Shown here in pieces: positions 53,901 to 64,000 of a stretch of 64,000 bases of DNA. A program made the translations under genes and the position numbers. Under the pieces are notes generated by a model. It ran no database searches and was not told the origin of the DNA. It worked only from the letters and a program-made list of their open reading frames with translations. The DNA is from Liolophura sinensis. Lineage: Eukaryota; Mollusca; Polyplacophora; Chitonida; Chitonidae. The stretch's first letter is position 1. Each line of letters starts with the position of its first letter. Where the stretch lies: NCBI RefSeq assembly GCF_032854445.1, contig NC_088296.1, positions 15,673,485 to 15,737,484 on the forward strand. Direction: 5' to 3'.

Positions 53901-53940
53901 CAAAGGAGGCAAAGGTAAGAAGGGCAAAGGAAAGAAATAA
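47703..53940 (+). CDS. Unrecognised single-pass membrane protein, six exons, 541 residues
   Basis: Joined exons 47703-47902, 49719-50807, 51630-51692, 52290-52370, 52655-52795, 53889-53940. All introns are phase 2 with consensus sites; the sum is exactly 541 codons plus stop. Residues 1-17 are Thr/Pro-rich and acidic with no signal peptide. Residues 18-43 (AIVSIVCSIAGLAIIALALR and on) form one membrane segment, followed by the basic QNKRYKK, which predicts a cytoplasmic C-terminus. The tail is polar and low in hydrophobics, with acidic (SSDEED), Arg/Gln-rich (RYPRQDN, RYETRQE) and Gly/Tyr/Asn-rich parts. A related motif occurs twice (GPVRGNQTVYSI, GGPGTRTIYSL). It ends in a glutamine run and KGGKGKKGKGKK. 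No enzyme domain is seen. The first exon could continue an upstream exon in phase 2, so this may be only the membrane and cytoplasmic part of a larger receptor or adhesion protein. Confidence 0.8.
47908..48470 (+). repeat. Minisatellite grown from a family C SINE
   Basis: Irregular 37-50-bp units: TGTCATGTCTGGTGTCAGTA, then TACTGTGCCTTGAGCAGGT or ACTGTGGCTGGGCGGGT. The array is flanked by the SINE's own neighbours: GTGGTCAGAGCGTCCGTATA before, and GTGTCTTCGGCTTGATGTTT, CAATGAGGCGGCAGCAC after. Compare 32130-32190. Confidence 0.8.
48609..48858 (+). mobile_element. SINE A, full length, diverged
   Basis: Head GGGGCCTCCGTGGGCGATGA, body TAGTCCAGCTTATTCTGGCT, tail CAAATAAATAAATAC. Confidence 0.9.
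48865..49067 (-). mobile_element. SINE A, 5' end lost at the assembly gap
   Basis: TTATTTATTTACTTGTATTT to about AGGACCAAACAGGAAGTCAG. It lies in inverted orientation 6 bp after the previous SINE. Confidence 0.85.
49068..49267. other. Assembly gap of 200 N
   Basis: A round-number run of N inside intron 1 of the membrane-protein gene. GAGGTGTACCCT occurs immediately on both sides. Confidence 0.99.
49719..50807 (+). CDS. Membrane-protein gene exon 2, large cytoplasmic exon
   Basis: 1089 nt open throughout, acceptor TATTTCAG, donor GTAAAT. It encodes most of the tail, from EHKFYYSGPVIPPREAKSD to PSENERQR. Codon use is balanced and GC is clearly higher than in the surrounding DNA, supporting real coding. 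The segment PDSEYLEWKEMKKYGHFVER looks the most structured part and would be the best probe for homologues. Confidence 0.9.
51551..51812 (+). mobile_element. Two SINE A tail scraps flanking exon 3
   Basis: AATCTTGAGTACGGCCTTAA (51551) and AATATTCTTGACAATGGCCT with CAAAATAAATAAGC (51767-51812) match the SINE 3' core. Exon 51630-51692 lies between them, so this entry is not one continuous element. Confidence 0.5.
51630..51692 (+). CDS. Membrane-protein gene exon 3
   Basis: 63 nt, acceptor TATTTTCAG, donor GTAAGT. It encodes REAYETSNSLNRELSSYLSG. Both flanking introns are phase 2, so the exon is a symmetric cassette that could be skipped in frame. Confidence 0.85.
52290..52370 (+). CDS. Membrane-protein gene exon 4
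   Basis: 81 nt, acceptor TGTTTTCAG, donor GTAAGT. It encodes LKPLDMSSQYRENWDNQFDP and YGTQER. It is symmetric and therefore skippable in frame. Confidence 0.85.
52396..52474. repeat. 20-bp AATTAGTTTGACCTCTAACA array, about 4 copies
   Basis: Short, with variable units, in the intron between exons 4 and 5 of the membrane-protein gene. Confidence 0.85.
52655..52795 (+). CDS. Membrane-protein gene exon 5 (possible alternative last exon)
   Basis: 141 nt, acceptor CATTTATAG. It encodes LNHHSHPSENRLLPGEEIPS, WYTARQIHQHEEML and a glutamine run. At 52796 the sequence GTAAGC can be a donor, giving phase 2 as in all other introns. If unspliced, it reads TTG then TAA and stops at 52799, so the two isoforms would differ only by the Lys-rich tail. 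Confidence 0.8.
52900..53300. repeat. 37-bp array, about 11 copies
   Basis: The unit is ACTAAAGTTAACACCGGACT, then TTACAGCTAATGTTAAG, in the last intron of the membrane-protein gene. Confidence 0.92.
53889..53940 (+). CDS. Membrane-protein gene exon 6, Lys/Gly tail and stop
   Basis: Acceptor ACGTCATCAG at 53879-53888. In phase 2 it encodes LKPVKGGKGKKGKGKK and stops with TAA at 53938-53940. The short repetitive basic tail in the predicted phase supports the call, but the exon is small and the pyrimidine tract is modest. Confidence 0.6.
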
Positions 53941-55279
53941 CGACCCTTCTGATTGGATGATTCATCGACGGAACCAAAGTGGTACACTTCTTTATTCCGA
54001 GACATTCTTTCGTAGTTATTGTTAATAACAATTATAATTAAAATTTGCACTAATTGCCGACTGAAATGCTTCGGAAAATCTGCTCTGTAAACACCTATGT
54101 TTGCACTTTTAGGCATTTTAACTCGGATAAAATACAAGCATTCTGCTGACGAAATTCTCCTTCCACTATCTTTGCTTTTAAGGATTAGAGTTTTTTATAC
54201 TTAACCTGTAAACTGTAAGAACTCACTGGCTAACATCACCAGCAAGTCCAAACAGGTCCAGCATGACGAACTGGATTGTTAAGTCAATCAGAGATCCGCT
54301 TCTTTCTGGAAGGCAGAGATTGGATTAACTACATGCATGTATAGGCGAATTGACCAACATTCAACGTTATAAGTGATTTGTGGGTGATGACGTCATCTGT
54401 CTCTTTGTGAGTTGCGTCATAGTGGGTCACCAGAGGTCACTGAAGCGACAAGATCATTATTGAGCCTAGATTCCTACTAATTTCATTAATCCTCTTATTT
54501 CCCTCTTTATAGAATTTCTTTTATAGCTCACTTCTTTCTAGCGCTTTATTGTACTTTTTCTTAATTTCAGCGACACAGCGATAGCGCTGTTGTGTGTAAA
54601 TATGGCCGTTTAGAATTGCTTGTAGATTTGTGCTAATCCTAATCTTTTAAGCTCACTGATATTCATTTCATCATTTTATAAAACCCATCGTGCAGTAAAG
54701 ATATTTTTTTTTCGTTCAGTCTTCCTTATGCATTTATGTTACTGCAGTAACGCCGTACGGGGTAAAGAATGAAGAAGTAAATAACGAAAGCGCAACTAAA
54801 CAATTTTATACCGTTTAGTAAAAGATAATGAAAAGAATTAGACAAAAGTACGATTCCTCTACATCATTACAATTAGTTTTTTTTTAATCGGAAGGTCGAC
54901 AAATGTTATATGGATAAGCATTCTTAGAGTGAAAGTCAGTTTCATGGTGCTAAACGATCCAGAGGTAAAATGTCCGTTGATTCAATCCAATTTGTGCTCA
55001 TTCCATGTTTTTAAAGATATAACGGATGAAACGAGGAGTGAAATTCTGGGCAATAAAGACAAAAACGCCACATGGCTTAAACATTTTAACGGGAAAATGA
55101 TTAGAGTTAAGGAAAATGTGACAAATTAACTTAAGTTCCTTCTTATTTTAAGTGTATAATTCTAATAATTACGTATGGATTTCCTTTCAGTATTCTCAGA
55201 TTATCAAATTTCGACTGGACTTACGGAGCGTCGAGAGTGTGAGAGAGGTCTGGGGAAACGAGACCACTTTGTGTCAAGA

Positions 55280-55770
55280 TCCAAAACATTTTTGGCAACA
55301 TCTAGAACATTTTGTGTTAACATGAAACATTTTGTGTTAACATGAAACTTTTTGTGTTAATATAAAACATCTTGTGTGAACATGAAACATTGAACATTTT
55401 GTGTTGACACGAAACATATTGTGTTAACATGAAGCATTTTGTGTTAACATAAAACATCTTGTGTTAACATGAAACATTTTGTGATAACATGAAGCATTTT
55501 GTGTTAACATAAAACATCTTGTGTTAACATGAACATTTTGGGTTAACATGAAACATCTTGTGTTAACATGAAACATTTTATGTTAACATAGAATACTTAG
55601 AAATGCTTAACCTATAAGATTTTGTGTTAGCATAGGACATTTTGTATTGAAACAGAACACTTAATTGTGTTAATATTGAAAACTTTGCGCTAAAATTTAG
55701 AACATTTTTTTGTTAACACCTTGAACATTTTGTGTTAGGATATAAGACTTTGAGTTAACGCTCAACACTT
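55280..55770. repeat. 20-21-bp AT-rich array, about 22 copies
   Basis: The unit is AACATTTTGTGTTAACATGA with variants. The core TGTTAACA is palindromic. Copies grow more irregular to the right. Confidence 0.92.
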
Positions 55771-56649
55771 TATGTTAACACGGTTTTCTAGATGGTGCAT
55801 ATAAAGCCGGCGCGCAGGAGTTATGTGCTTAGAAAAAATGCGTCCGTGGCACTTGCCTGAAGCGCGTAACTCTCGTCTGCGGTGAACTTTTCGGTTCGTG
55901 TGACCAGGAAACGCATGCGCATTGGCAACTACTTGAAAAGGAGATAGCTTTCGTTCGCCGCACACGACAAGATATTGTGCATGAATGAAAGAAATTATCA
56001 AACACGTTAGATATTTGGCGCAGCTCCACAAAAGTCGAAAGCTTAGAGAAAAGTTCACCGCAGACGAGAGTTACATGTTTAAGGCAAGTGCCACGAATGA
56101 ATTTTTGCTAAGCACTTAGCTCTCGTGTGCGCCGGGCTTTAAAAAACCGTTTCCGACAAGTGTAAAAACACATTTTGTAAACTTCTGTCGGCCTGCTTCG
56201 AAAATGAAATTATCTCCTCTTTTTCGTTATTGTTTCGATCTGCTTTTTCGATCACCAATGGTGATTGCGAGAGTACATTTATATGTATTTATAAATTTCC
56301 GTAAATCACGAAAGCAGTTTAGCACGTGATTATCGAATCAAAAGAGGAGAAGAAAATTTTGTTCGATCAGGCGGATAGGCTTTATGATACACAAAATACA
56401 AACTAGAAAAACATCCTTGAGTATAGTGTATATCTATGTGAAAGCGGCGTGTTCGTCTATATATACGTAACTCTACGAGCTCCTGGCTTTTGGAATATGT
56501 TAATTAGCATGTCGAATACTAAACGAAGAATTTTTTTGTCCCTTTGAGCCATACATTTCCGCTGTTAAGCAAATGTATATCAAACTCGTTTGGCCAATGC
56601 CATATTGCCTAACATACGTATCTTTTCATTACAAACCATCAACATCGTC

Positions 56650-57055
56650 AATGCTAAAAACAATACTTGTTACGTACAATCAGTATCAGCAAGTTACAAA
56701 TGATATCAACAAAGGGAAATGATACTTGTTCGACGCCATTAATATCAACATTAATATCATTAGTATCAAAATGATACTCGTTAGGTGCTAATAATATCAA
56801 CAATGTGAAGTGATACTTGTTGGGTGCCATCATTATCGAAAATGGTAAATTATACTTGTTAGGTGCCATTAATATCAATAATGTGAAATGATACTCATTA
56901 GGTGCCATTGTCATCAATATTGCGAAGTGACACTAGTTGGGTGCCATCAATATCAACAATGGTAAATTATACTGGCCAGGTACCATTTATATCAACAATG
57001 CGAAATGGTACTGGTTAGATGCCAGTAATATCAACAATGCGAAATGATATGCATT
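56650..57055. repeat. 39-40-bp array, about 10 copies
   Basis: The unit is AATATCAACAATGTGAAATG, then ATACTTGTTAGGTGCCATT, with marked divergence. Confidence 0.9.
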
Positions 57056-58083
57056 TACAGTATATTTTCATTTATGAGGTTATTTAAGAACAGCAATGAG
57101 TTCAGTTTTATGAAGTGAATGTATAGTAGTTTATTTACGGAAAGTCTAGAAATAAGCGATAATCTCATATTTCACAAGTCGAAATCGGCTTTTATTGCGG
57201 AATTGGTCCGTGGAGGCGAATAGCACCTAGACAATACCGGTAATTGCTTCCTTCTTCTGCCTGTGTATACTATGTACATTTCAAACTTTGTGGGTTGTAT
57301 ATACTTATTGGTCTCACAACCTGTATATTTACAATAGTGTTTGCAAATAGTGTTTTTGTAATTGTAAAGTATATAAGTGATAGGCATAAACTTATGTGTG
57401 ATGAATAATGTATACAATAGGCGAGTTACCTCCCTTGTGGTCACTCTTCCATGGTAACTCATTGTAGACATAGACGGAGAGAGTCAACAATTTATGGAAG
57501 ACTCCCGTTTTTTTTTTTTTTTCGGAAGTTTGGTTTTCGTATGTCCAGATTTCGAATTTGCCCATAGAAGTATCGATATCAACTTGAGTTTCAAGAAAAA
57601 GCCAAAATTTCGGCATAAGAAATCGAAATTTCAAGAGAAAATGTCGAAATGTTGACTCCCTCCCACCCAGCCCGTTCTCAATATTTCTTTAACCGTAAAA
57701 AAACTTTCTTACCAAGTTCCTGACCGCATAGCTCGCTTAAATTAAATCTTGACCATTCGTTAGTCCTTTTAGATCTACAAACTTCTGTGAGACTTTTATG
57801 GCCAGGCGTTATGTTAGAATCCGTCTCCCAGGGGAGCTGTGTTCAATCACGTGACCTCATATTCGCAGTGTACATACTGTATATAGGTCCCATAGCGTAC
57901 AAATGAACAGTCACTAAATCTATGTTCACAAATACTTTATGTCCTTTTCATGATTTTTTCACACATGAAATATTTTTCTACCCTGAGATGTATGTAACCG
58001 TATTCCAGGTTCTGCATTACGGTATAAGTAATAGCCCACGTGTATTCTTCGAATATTATATCTTTGAGAATTTATAACGTTAT

Positions 58084-58203
58084 ATGGTCGTGGGTTTCTT
58101 CCGGACTCTGCCCAGTTACCTTCCACCATAATGCTGGCCGTCGTCGCATAAGTGAAATATTCTTAAGTACGGCGTAAAACACCAATCAAATAAATAAATA
58201 CAT
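58084..58203 (+). mobile_element. SINE A, 3' half
   Basis: TATGGTCGTGGGTTTCTTCC to CACCAATCAAATAAATAAAT. Confidence 0.9.
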
Positions 58204-59034
58204 AAAATATATTAATAATAATAATACGTTTATAACGTTATAGCTCAAGAATTGTAGTCTCTTAGACGGCTATGTACATCTCTCTTGTTAGGCGCATTTG
58301 ATGGGATGTAGAAGAGAATGACAAATTTTCTGATTAACAGATTTTGAGAACACTCTACCTTTCACCTTCTTTAAATGATATTTACTTGTACCTTTTGTTA
58401 ATGCTCCTGTGTTAACAGTTTCGCTTTGATGTACCATGTATGTATATGTATATATATACAATGCTTTATTTATGAACAAATTGATTGACAAAATGTTTTA
58501 TTGCGTGATATGGACAGACCATCAGCTTAACAACACTCATACAAAACTCAGTTGGTCCCAGCTTGTGCAAAAGAAGTTTGGGACCATTGTTCAAATAAAT
58601 CTTTGGGATATTGTTGTCAGTCCAAGTGGTTCATCCTACAAACCTTTCTCCAAGCGCTTATCATGGTGACAAATCTCTTACATATATGTTATCGTGGAAG
58701 TTTACGCCAGGCGCAATTTTCGAATGCTTCGTAAGCCAGACCCTTCATGTTCCAGTTACCGTTTACACATGCACGTATATACAGCCTATCTGCAATATCG
58801 TTTAATTCATATATGTAAAACGACATTTACACGTAACACAAATACAGCGTAATAAATCAATTCGACTTTTTGAGGAAATATTTCTGTCCGTTTCACTTGT
58901 GTTTATTTATTTATTTATTTATTTAAAAGAGTATATACATGCCATCCTCAAGAATAATCCAGCTTTAGGACTTGTGGGAGGTCAAAACCGGATGGAGTCC
59001 GGAGAAATCACCGTACATAACAACCTACCTGATG

Positions 59035-59170
59035 GTCTGACAGCAACCTGCGGATGGTCGTGGGTTTCCCCCGGTCTCTGCCCGGTTTCCACCCACCATA
59101 ATGCCGGCCGCCGTCGTATAAGTGAAATATTCTTGAGTACGGCGTAAAACACCAATTATACAAACAAACA
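59035..59170 (+). mobile_element. SINE A, 3' half
   Basis: GTCTGACAGCAACCTGCGGA to GTAAAACACCAATTATACAA. Confidence 0.9.
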
Positions 59171-59892
59171 AACCTACCTGACAACACCCATTATTTAAGT
59201 CCACATTACTTATTTGATGTTGTTTATAGCACGCTCGATTATTTGAGTCTTGTGATTGGAAAGACAACAGAAAGTGTCCAAAACTGCCAAATATTGAAAC
59301 CATCGCACACATCGAATTGCACAGGCAATGAGCAGCCCTGACTGAAGTTAAAATTAACATAGCAACAGAAAACTTTTTCAGCTTTTGTGTAACAACCTAA
59401 GTTAATGTTAACTAAAGACCCATAACAGAAACATCGATAATGAGACGCAACAAGGTGTATTCTAAGTCTTACATTGCCTTGTGAAAAGTGTAACTGACAA
59501 TTACGTTCCAATTAAGAGAGCGAGTCCTGGATTCGAACGCGCAAACCCATACTCATTAGTGTAGGTGCGTGGTTTTAACAATAGAGCTTTTCGTATTTCC
59601 TCCAAGATGGATACATCTATCGTATATCTGCCAAAAATATTTTAAGAAATGAACAGACATTTAAAATTTACGCTAAACAAAGTCTTCACAATTTTCAATG
59701 GCAACTTGTGACAGGTTTATACAAGAAAATCACATTTGTCTAGCGAACAAAAATAATGTGTGAAAAATTTGGAAACCTGTGAATCACTGCGCTGTGTTTT
59801 TCATTCATCGATTCCAAAATTCTGCGAATTACACGTGTAAATGTCCTTCAGTTACTTTAGTGTCAAAGGTCAAAGCGGTTCACTTCTCATCA

Positions 59893-60018
59893 GCACGTAT
59901 GGAGTAAAACACAAATCAAATAAATAAATCTCGGTAGTAAGCCTATGTATTCCACCGCTGTATATATGAAACATTCTTCAGTACGGCGTAAAACACAAAT
60001 CAAATAAATAAATAAATC
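59893..60018 (+). mobile_element. Two tandem SINE A tail fragments
   Basis: GTAAAACACAAATCAAATAA occurs at 59906 and again at 59988, the second preceded by GAAACATTCTTCAGTACGGC. Confidence 0.75.
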
Positions 60019-60495
60019 TCTGTACTAGATACCTATACTATGCCTATTTAGTAAAAATATATCTGACTTGCAACATTCCAATTTAGAAGAATTGTGTTTC
60101 TGGTAGGCCATCCCAGCTAGGTGGTCCAAGAGCTTAATCGAACATGAACATGAGTTATTCTCACCCACAACATAGTCACCGCCTCTTAATCAACCCCCCA
60201 CCCCACCCTCACTATGGAGGACAAACACCACCCCAGGAGCAATAATTCTCAGGGCGATTAGGCTACTTGTCCGGACAGCATTACATAGGTAAAATCCACT
60301 CACCCCCTGCCATTACACACGGTTATTACTCACATCAACATAATTCCACACAGTAAAACCATGTGAGAAAAACTGATTACGTATTCTTGTTTTAGCTCGT
60401 TTGACAATGAATGGGTCGTTTTAATCACCCTCTTAATGACCCGGCAAAATCGGACAGGAACGAACTAGCTCGTGCAGAGGCGAGGTCAGAGGTTA

Positions 60496-60545
60496 CTATA
60501 TAACAGTGCTGAACAGTCAACACAGCAGTGCTATTAAATGGCATT
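60496..60545 (+). promoter_or_regulatory. Possible TATA-type promoter
   Basis: CTATATAAC at about 60498 lies in unusually GC-richer, repeat-free DNA (60400-61120) and is followed about 25-30 nt on by TCAACACAGCAGTG. No open coding exon was identified downstream before the window ends, so a 5' UTR exon of a gene to the right is the most that can be proposed. Confidence 0.25.
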
Positions 60546-61139
60546 AAACAGAGGACTAACTGCGGAGCGAGCAGTTATATCTGGATTGATTCGGCATTGA
60601 AAAAGAAACAGGTACTTCTCAGATCGTGCATGCGCAAAATGGGTAAAACAAAAATCCCTGCACCACTCGTCTGTCATGCTCGTTGGAAGGCAAGGACTAC
60701 AGTTGGAGAGCAGGCCAGTGACGTGATTGTGATCAGATTGTTACAGCCTGCCGAGACTTTTTTCCAGGGGAGATAATCTGAATAAGAAAAAAAGTTGGTA
60801 TCGTGACTTAGAGAGTGGCTTTTGATTTTGTCTCTTTCCGAAACTGTCTGACTCACGCGGGACGTTTGGAGCACGGGACCGAAAGTTGAAAGGACAACGT
60901 GATTGAACCGTTGGAATAAAAGACATTTTGGCAAAGAATACCTGCTGAGAGAATGGGATTGACCTCCATCCACGAAGTCACGTGCTTGTTACTACGATGT
61001 TATCGACCTTTACAAAATCCAATTCCTGTTCAGTTCATATATACAAGAATGGGAACATTTTTTGAAAACTGCCGATAAAGTGTTCACTTCACTGAAGAAA
61101 AGATTTCCTTCGCTGGGAAACTGGCCGTGTCGATTGTGG

Positions 61140-62690
61140 TAGGCTGGACTCCATGATGCTGTACACGTCTGCAGTGATACACAAACAGCTCCGTGATAGC
61201 CATTCAGTGCTGTGCATCAAATGCTGTGAAACAAGAGCGACTCTGTGATATTCATTTAGTGCTGTACGTCGTATGACACAGGTAACTCTGTGATATTCAT
61301 TTAGTGCTATACCTCGTATGATACAAAGGCAACTCCGTGACATTCATTTGATGCTGTACGTCATTTAGTACAAAGACAACTCTGTGATATTCATTCAGTG
61401 CTGTACCTCGAATGATGCAAATGCAACTCTGTGATGTTCATTTAAGTGCTGTACCTCCTATGCTACAAAAGCAGCTCTGTGGTATTCATTTGATGCTGTA
61501 CGTCGTTTGGTACAAAGGCAACTGTGATATTCATTTAAGTGCTGTACCTCGTATTATACAAAGGCAACTGTGATATTCATTTAAGTGCTGTTCGTCGTAT
61601 GATACAAAGGCAACTCTGTGATATTCATTTAAGTGCTGTACCTCGTATGATACAAAGGCAACTCTGTGATATTCATTTAGTGCTGTATGTCGTATGATAC
61701 AAAGTCAACTCTGTAATACTCATTTATTGCTGTATGTCGTTTGATACAAAGACTACTCTGTGGTATGGATTTGAAGCTGTAGGTCGTATGATACAAAGGC
61801 AACTCTGTGATATTCATTTAGTGCTGTACGTCGTATGATACAAAGGCAACTCTGTGATATTCATTTAAGTGCTGTATGTCGTATGATACAAAGGCAACTC
61901 GGTGATATTCATTTAAGTGCTGTATGTCGTATGATACAAAGGCAACTGTGATATTCATTTGATACTGTACATCGTTTGTTACAAAGGCAAGTCGGTGATA
62001 TTGATTTAAGTGCTGTACGTCGTATGATACAAAAGCAATTCTGTGATATTCATTTAGTGCTGTACGTCGTATGATACAAAGGCAACTCTGTGATATTCAT
62101 TTAGTGCTAAACGTCAAATGTTGTGATACAAAAGCAAATCTGCGATACCAATTCAGTACTATGCATCTACTATTGCGGTACATAAGCAATTCTGTAACAT
62201 TCATTTAGTCCTGTGCTGTTCCTCCAATGCTGTGATATAAAGCAACTCTGTGATATTCATTTCTGAAAAAAGTGATACAAAATCTGTGATTCTGATTTTG
62301 TGCCGAATGTCAATTGTGATACAAAAGCAACTCTGTGATATTCATTTAGAGCTGTACATCAAATGCTGTGATAGAAAAGCATTTCTGTGATATGTGCTTT
62401 GGCTGTGCGTAAAATGTTGTGATAGAAAAGCAATTCTGTGATATTCATTTAGTGGTGTGTGCCAAATGCTGTGATAGAAAAACAGTTCTGTGATATTCAT
62501 TTAGTGCTGTGCGTCAAAAGCTGTGATATATAAGCAATTATGTAATATTTTTAGTGCTGCACATCGAATGCTGTGATAGAGAAGCAGTTCTGTGATATTT
62601 ATTTAGTGCTGAACGTAAAACGCTGAGATACAAAAAAACATCCTGTGATAATCATCTACACTTTAGTGAAATAAATGCTGTGATATAAAA
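61140..62690. repeat. About 47-bp degenerate array, about 32 copies
   Basis: The unit is TTTAGTGCTGTACGTCGTAT, then GATACAAAGGCAACTCTGTG, then ATATTCA. The right third changes to TCAAATGCTGTGATAGAAAA-type units. Confidence 0.93.
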
Positions 62691-62795
62691 AAAACAAGTA
62701 ACACTGCGATTTTTTGACTTCATTCACTTGTGAAGTGTTGAATGGCGTCATATATGACTCCATGGTATTAGTGTGTACTCATGATAACCGAATGA

Positions 62796-62878
62796 GGGGC
62801 CTCTGTGGTTGAGGTGGTTAGCACGCCACCTCGGTGCAATGACCCCGAAATCTCTCACCAGTGCGGTCGCTTGACTGT
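62796..62878 (+). mobile_element. SINE A, head only
   Basis: GGGGCCTCTGTGGTTGAGGT to CTCACCAGTGCGGTCGCTT. It ends before the B box is complete. Confidence 0.8.
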
Positions 62879-63056
62879 GCATCAAGTATGAAACTCAAGT
62901 GTTCCGTATTCGTTCGGTAATTAAAGTGTCAATTAGAAAAACTCTGATATTCGTATGGCGAGATACAGTAAACGCCATGATAAATGAGTTAATGTGTGGC
63001 ATTGATTTTTGACTATGCCTGAAGTACAAAACTCATGTATTCGTATTCTTACGGTA

Positions 63057-63243
63057 ATTTATTTATTTAATTAATTGGTGTTTTACGTCGTACTCAAGAA
63101 TATTTCTCTTGTACGACAGCGGCCACCATTATGGTGGGAAGAAACCGGTCAAAGCCCGGTAGAAACCCACGACCATCCGCAGGTTGATGGAGGACCTTCC
63201 CACGTACGGCAGGAGAGGGAGCCAGCATAAGCTGGACTTGAAT
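63057..63243 (-). mobile_element. SINE A, most of body
   Basis: Tail TTTATTTATTTAATTAATTG to AGCATAAGCTGGACTTGAA. Related flanking segments (AGATACAGTAAACGC at 62955 and 63245) show it landed inside a tandemly repeated unit. Confidence 0.88.
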
Positions 63244-63527
63244 GGCAAGATACAGTAAACGCTATGATAAGTGAGTTAATGTGAGGCATTGGTTTTTGAC
63301 TATACCTCAAGTACTAAACTCATGTTTTCGTATACGTACGGTAATTAAATGCTGTCAAATACAAACAACTGTCTGATATTCGTGGGACAGGATACATTAC
63401 GCGCTGCCATAAGTGAGTTACTGTTTGTGACACTGGTTTTCTTCTGTACAGCACGCACTGCGGTATATCACACTCTCTTCATTGTAGCCTCGCAGATGAA
63501 TGTAATCTTGTAATCTGAAGAATCGGT

Positions 63528-63935
63528 GGCTGTGAGTCCAGCCCATGCAGCCTTCCTTGTACGTGGGAAAGTCTGGCAGCAATCTGTGGAAGGTTCTGGG
63601 GTTTTTCCGGGCTCTACCCCGTTTCCTCCCACCCAATTACAGCACTTGCAGCCTTCCTCGTACGTGGGAAAGTCTGGCAGCAATCTGTGGAAGGTTCTGG
63701 GGTTTTTCCGGGCTCTGCCCCGTTTCCTCCCACCCAATTACAGCTCTTGCTGGCTTCCTCTGCAGTCGTATGCGAGAAGGCCTGGCAGCAACCTGCGCAT
63801 GGTCGGGGTTAAGCCCTGGCTCTGCCCGGTTCCCTCCCACCATAATGCTGGCCGCCTCGAATAAGTAAGATAATTTTGGGTATGACGTATACTGGTGTGC
63901 AGCCTTAAACATCAGTGAAATAAATAAGTAAATAT
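63528..63935 (+). mobile_element. SINE A with an internal 101-bp tandem duplication
   Basis: GCAGCCTTCCTTGTACGTGG at 63547 recurs at 63648 (one base differs), each with a following CTGTGGAAGGTTCTGGGG and CCCACCCAATTACAGC. A third, ordinary SINE body follows and ends in AAATAAATAAGTAAAT. Confidence 0.85.
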
Positions 63936-64000
63936 GTTATCAAAGAATAAATTGTAACATGCATATGTGTCCTTCATTTCGTCTGAAATTTAGTTAACAT

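Larger units (their letters stand above)
53941..64000. other. 10-kb flank without a supported coding gene
   Basis: Contains the arrays and SINEs listed separately plus a possible promoter near 60.5 kb. 53950-55260, 57060-58080, 58210-58890 and 59170-59890 show nothing I can interpret. Confidence 0.5.

Overview
This looks like AT-rich nuclear DNA of a marine lophotrochozoan, most likely a mollusc. Genes are split by GT-AG introns. About thirty copies of a tRNA-derived SINE are present whose tail (AAATAAATAAAT) and core resemble SINEs known from molluscs and relatives. Minisatellites are abundant. No bacterial genes, rRNA or standalone tRNA genes were recognised.

Region 1 (1-22.8 kb, minus strand) is occupied by the dymeclin gene (DYM). 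I assembled 13 coding exons, from the start codon at 21642 down to 1933. All but one splice phase agree; together they encode about 580 residues, and the last 80-90 residues lie beyond position 1. A non-coding first exon and promoter are inferred near 22.63-22.77 kb. The introns carry SINEs, a foldback element, a nested inverted repeat and at least seven tandem arrays. The most striking feature is a 10-copy array with an exact 100-bp period (987-1986). Each unit joins the last 54 nt of dymeclin coding exon 13, its splice donor and the head of a SINE. Exon 12 has one extra base in a 7-base homopolymer, which breaks the frame.

Region 2 (22.8-47.7 kb) has no exon I can support. It holds SINEs of three families, a second foldback copy, two copies of a small inverted-repeat (MITE-like) element, a 47-bp array, a ragged 31-bp array, a long TA tract and two other dispersed repeat pairs.

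Region 3 (47.7-53.94 kb, plus strand) is a six-exon gene, every intron in phase 2. It encodes an apparent 541-residue single-pass membrane protein with a short Thr-rich N-terminus and a long, polar, probably disordered cytoplasmic tail ending in a Lys/Gly-rich stretch. I do not recognise the family. Its first intron holds a minisatellite that grew out of a SINE and a 200-N assembly gap whose flanks share 12 bases.

Region 4 (53.94-64 kb) has no supported coding exon. It holds three further minisatellites, a possible TATA promoter near 60.5 kb, and SINE copies, one with an internal 101-bp tandem duplication.

The two genes show no evident functional link. The window's main interest is repeat biology: SINEs and an exon boundary seeding tandem arrays, and several dispersed families I could not name.
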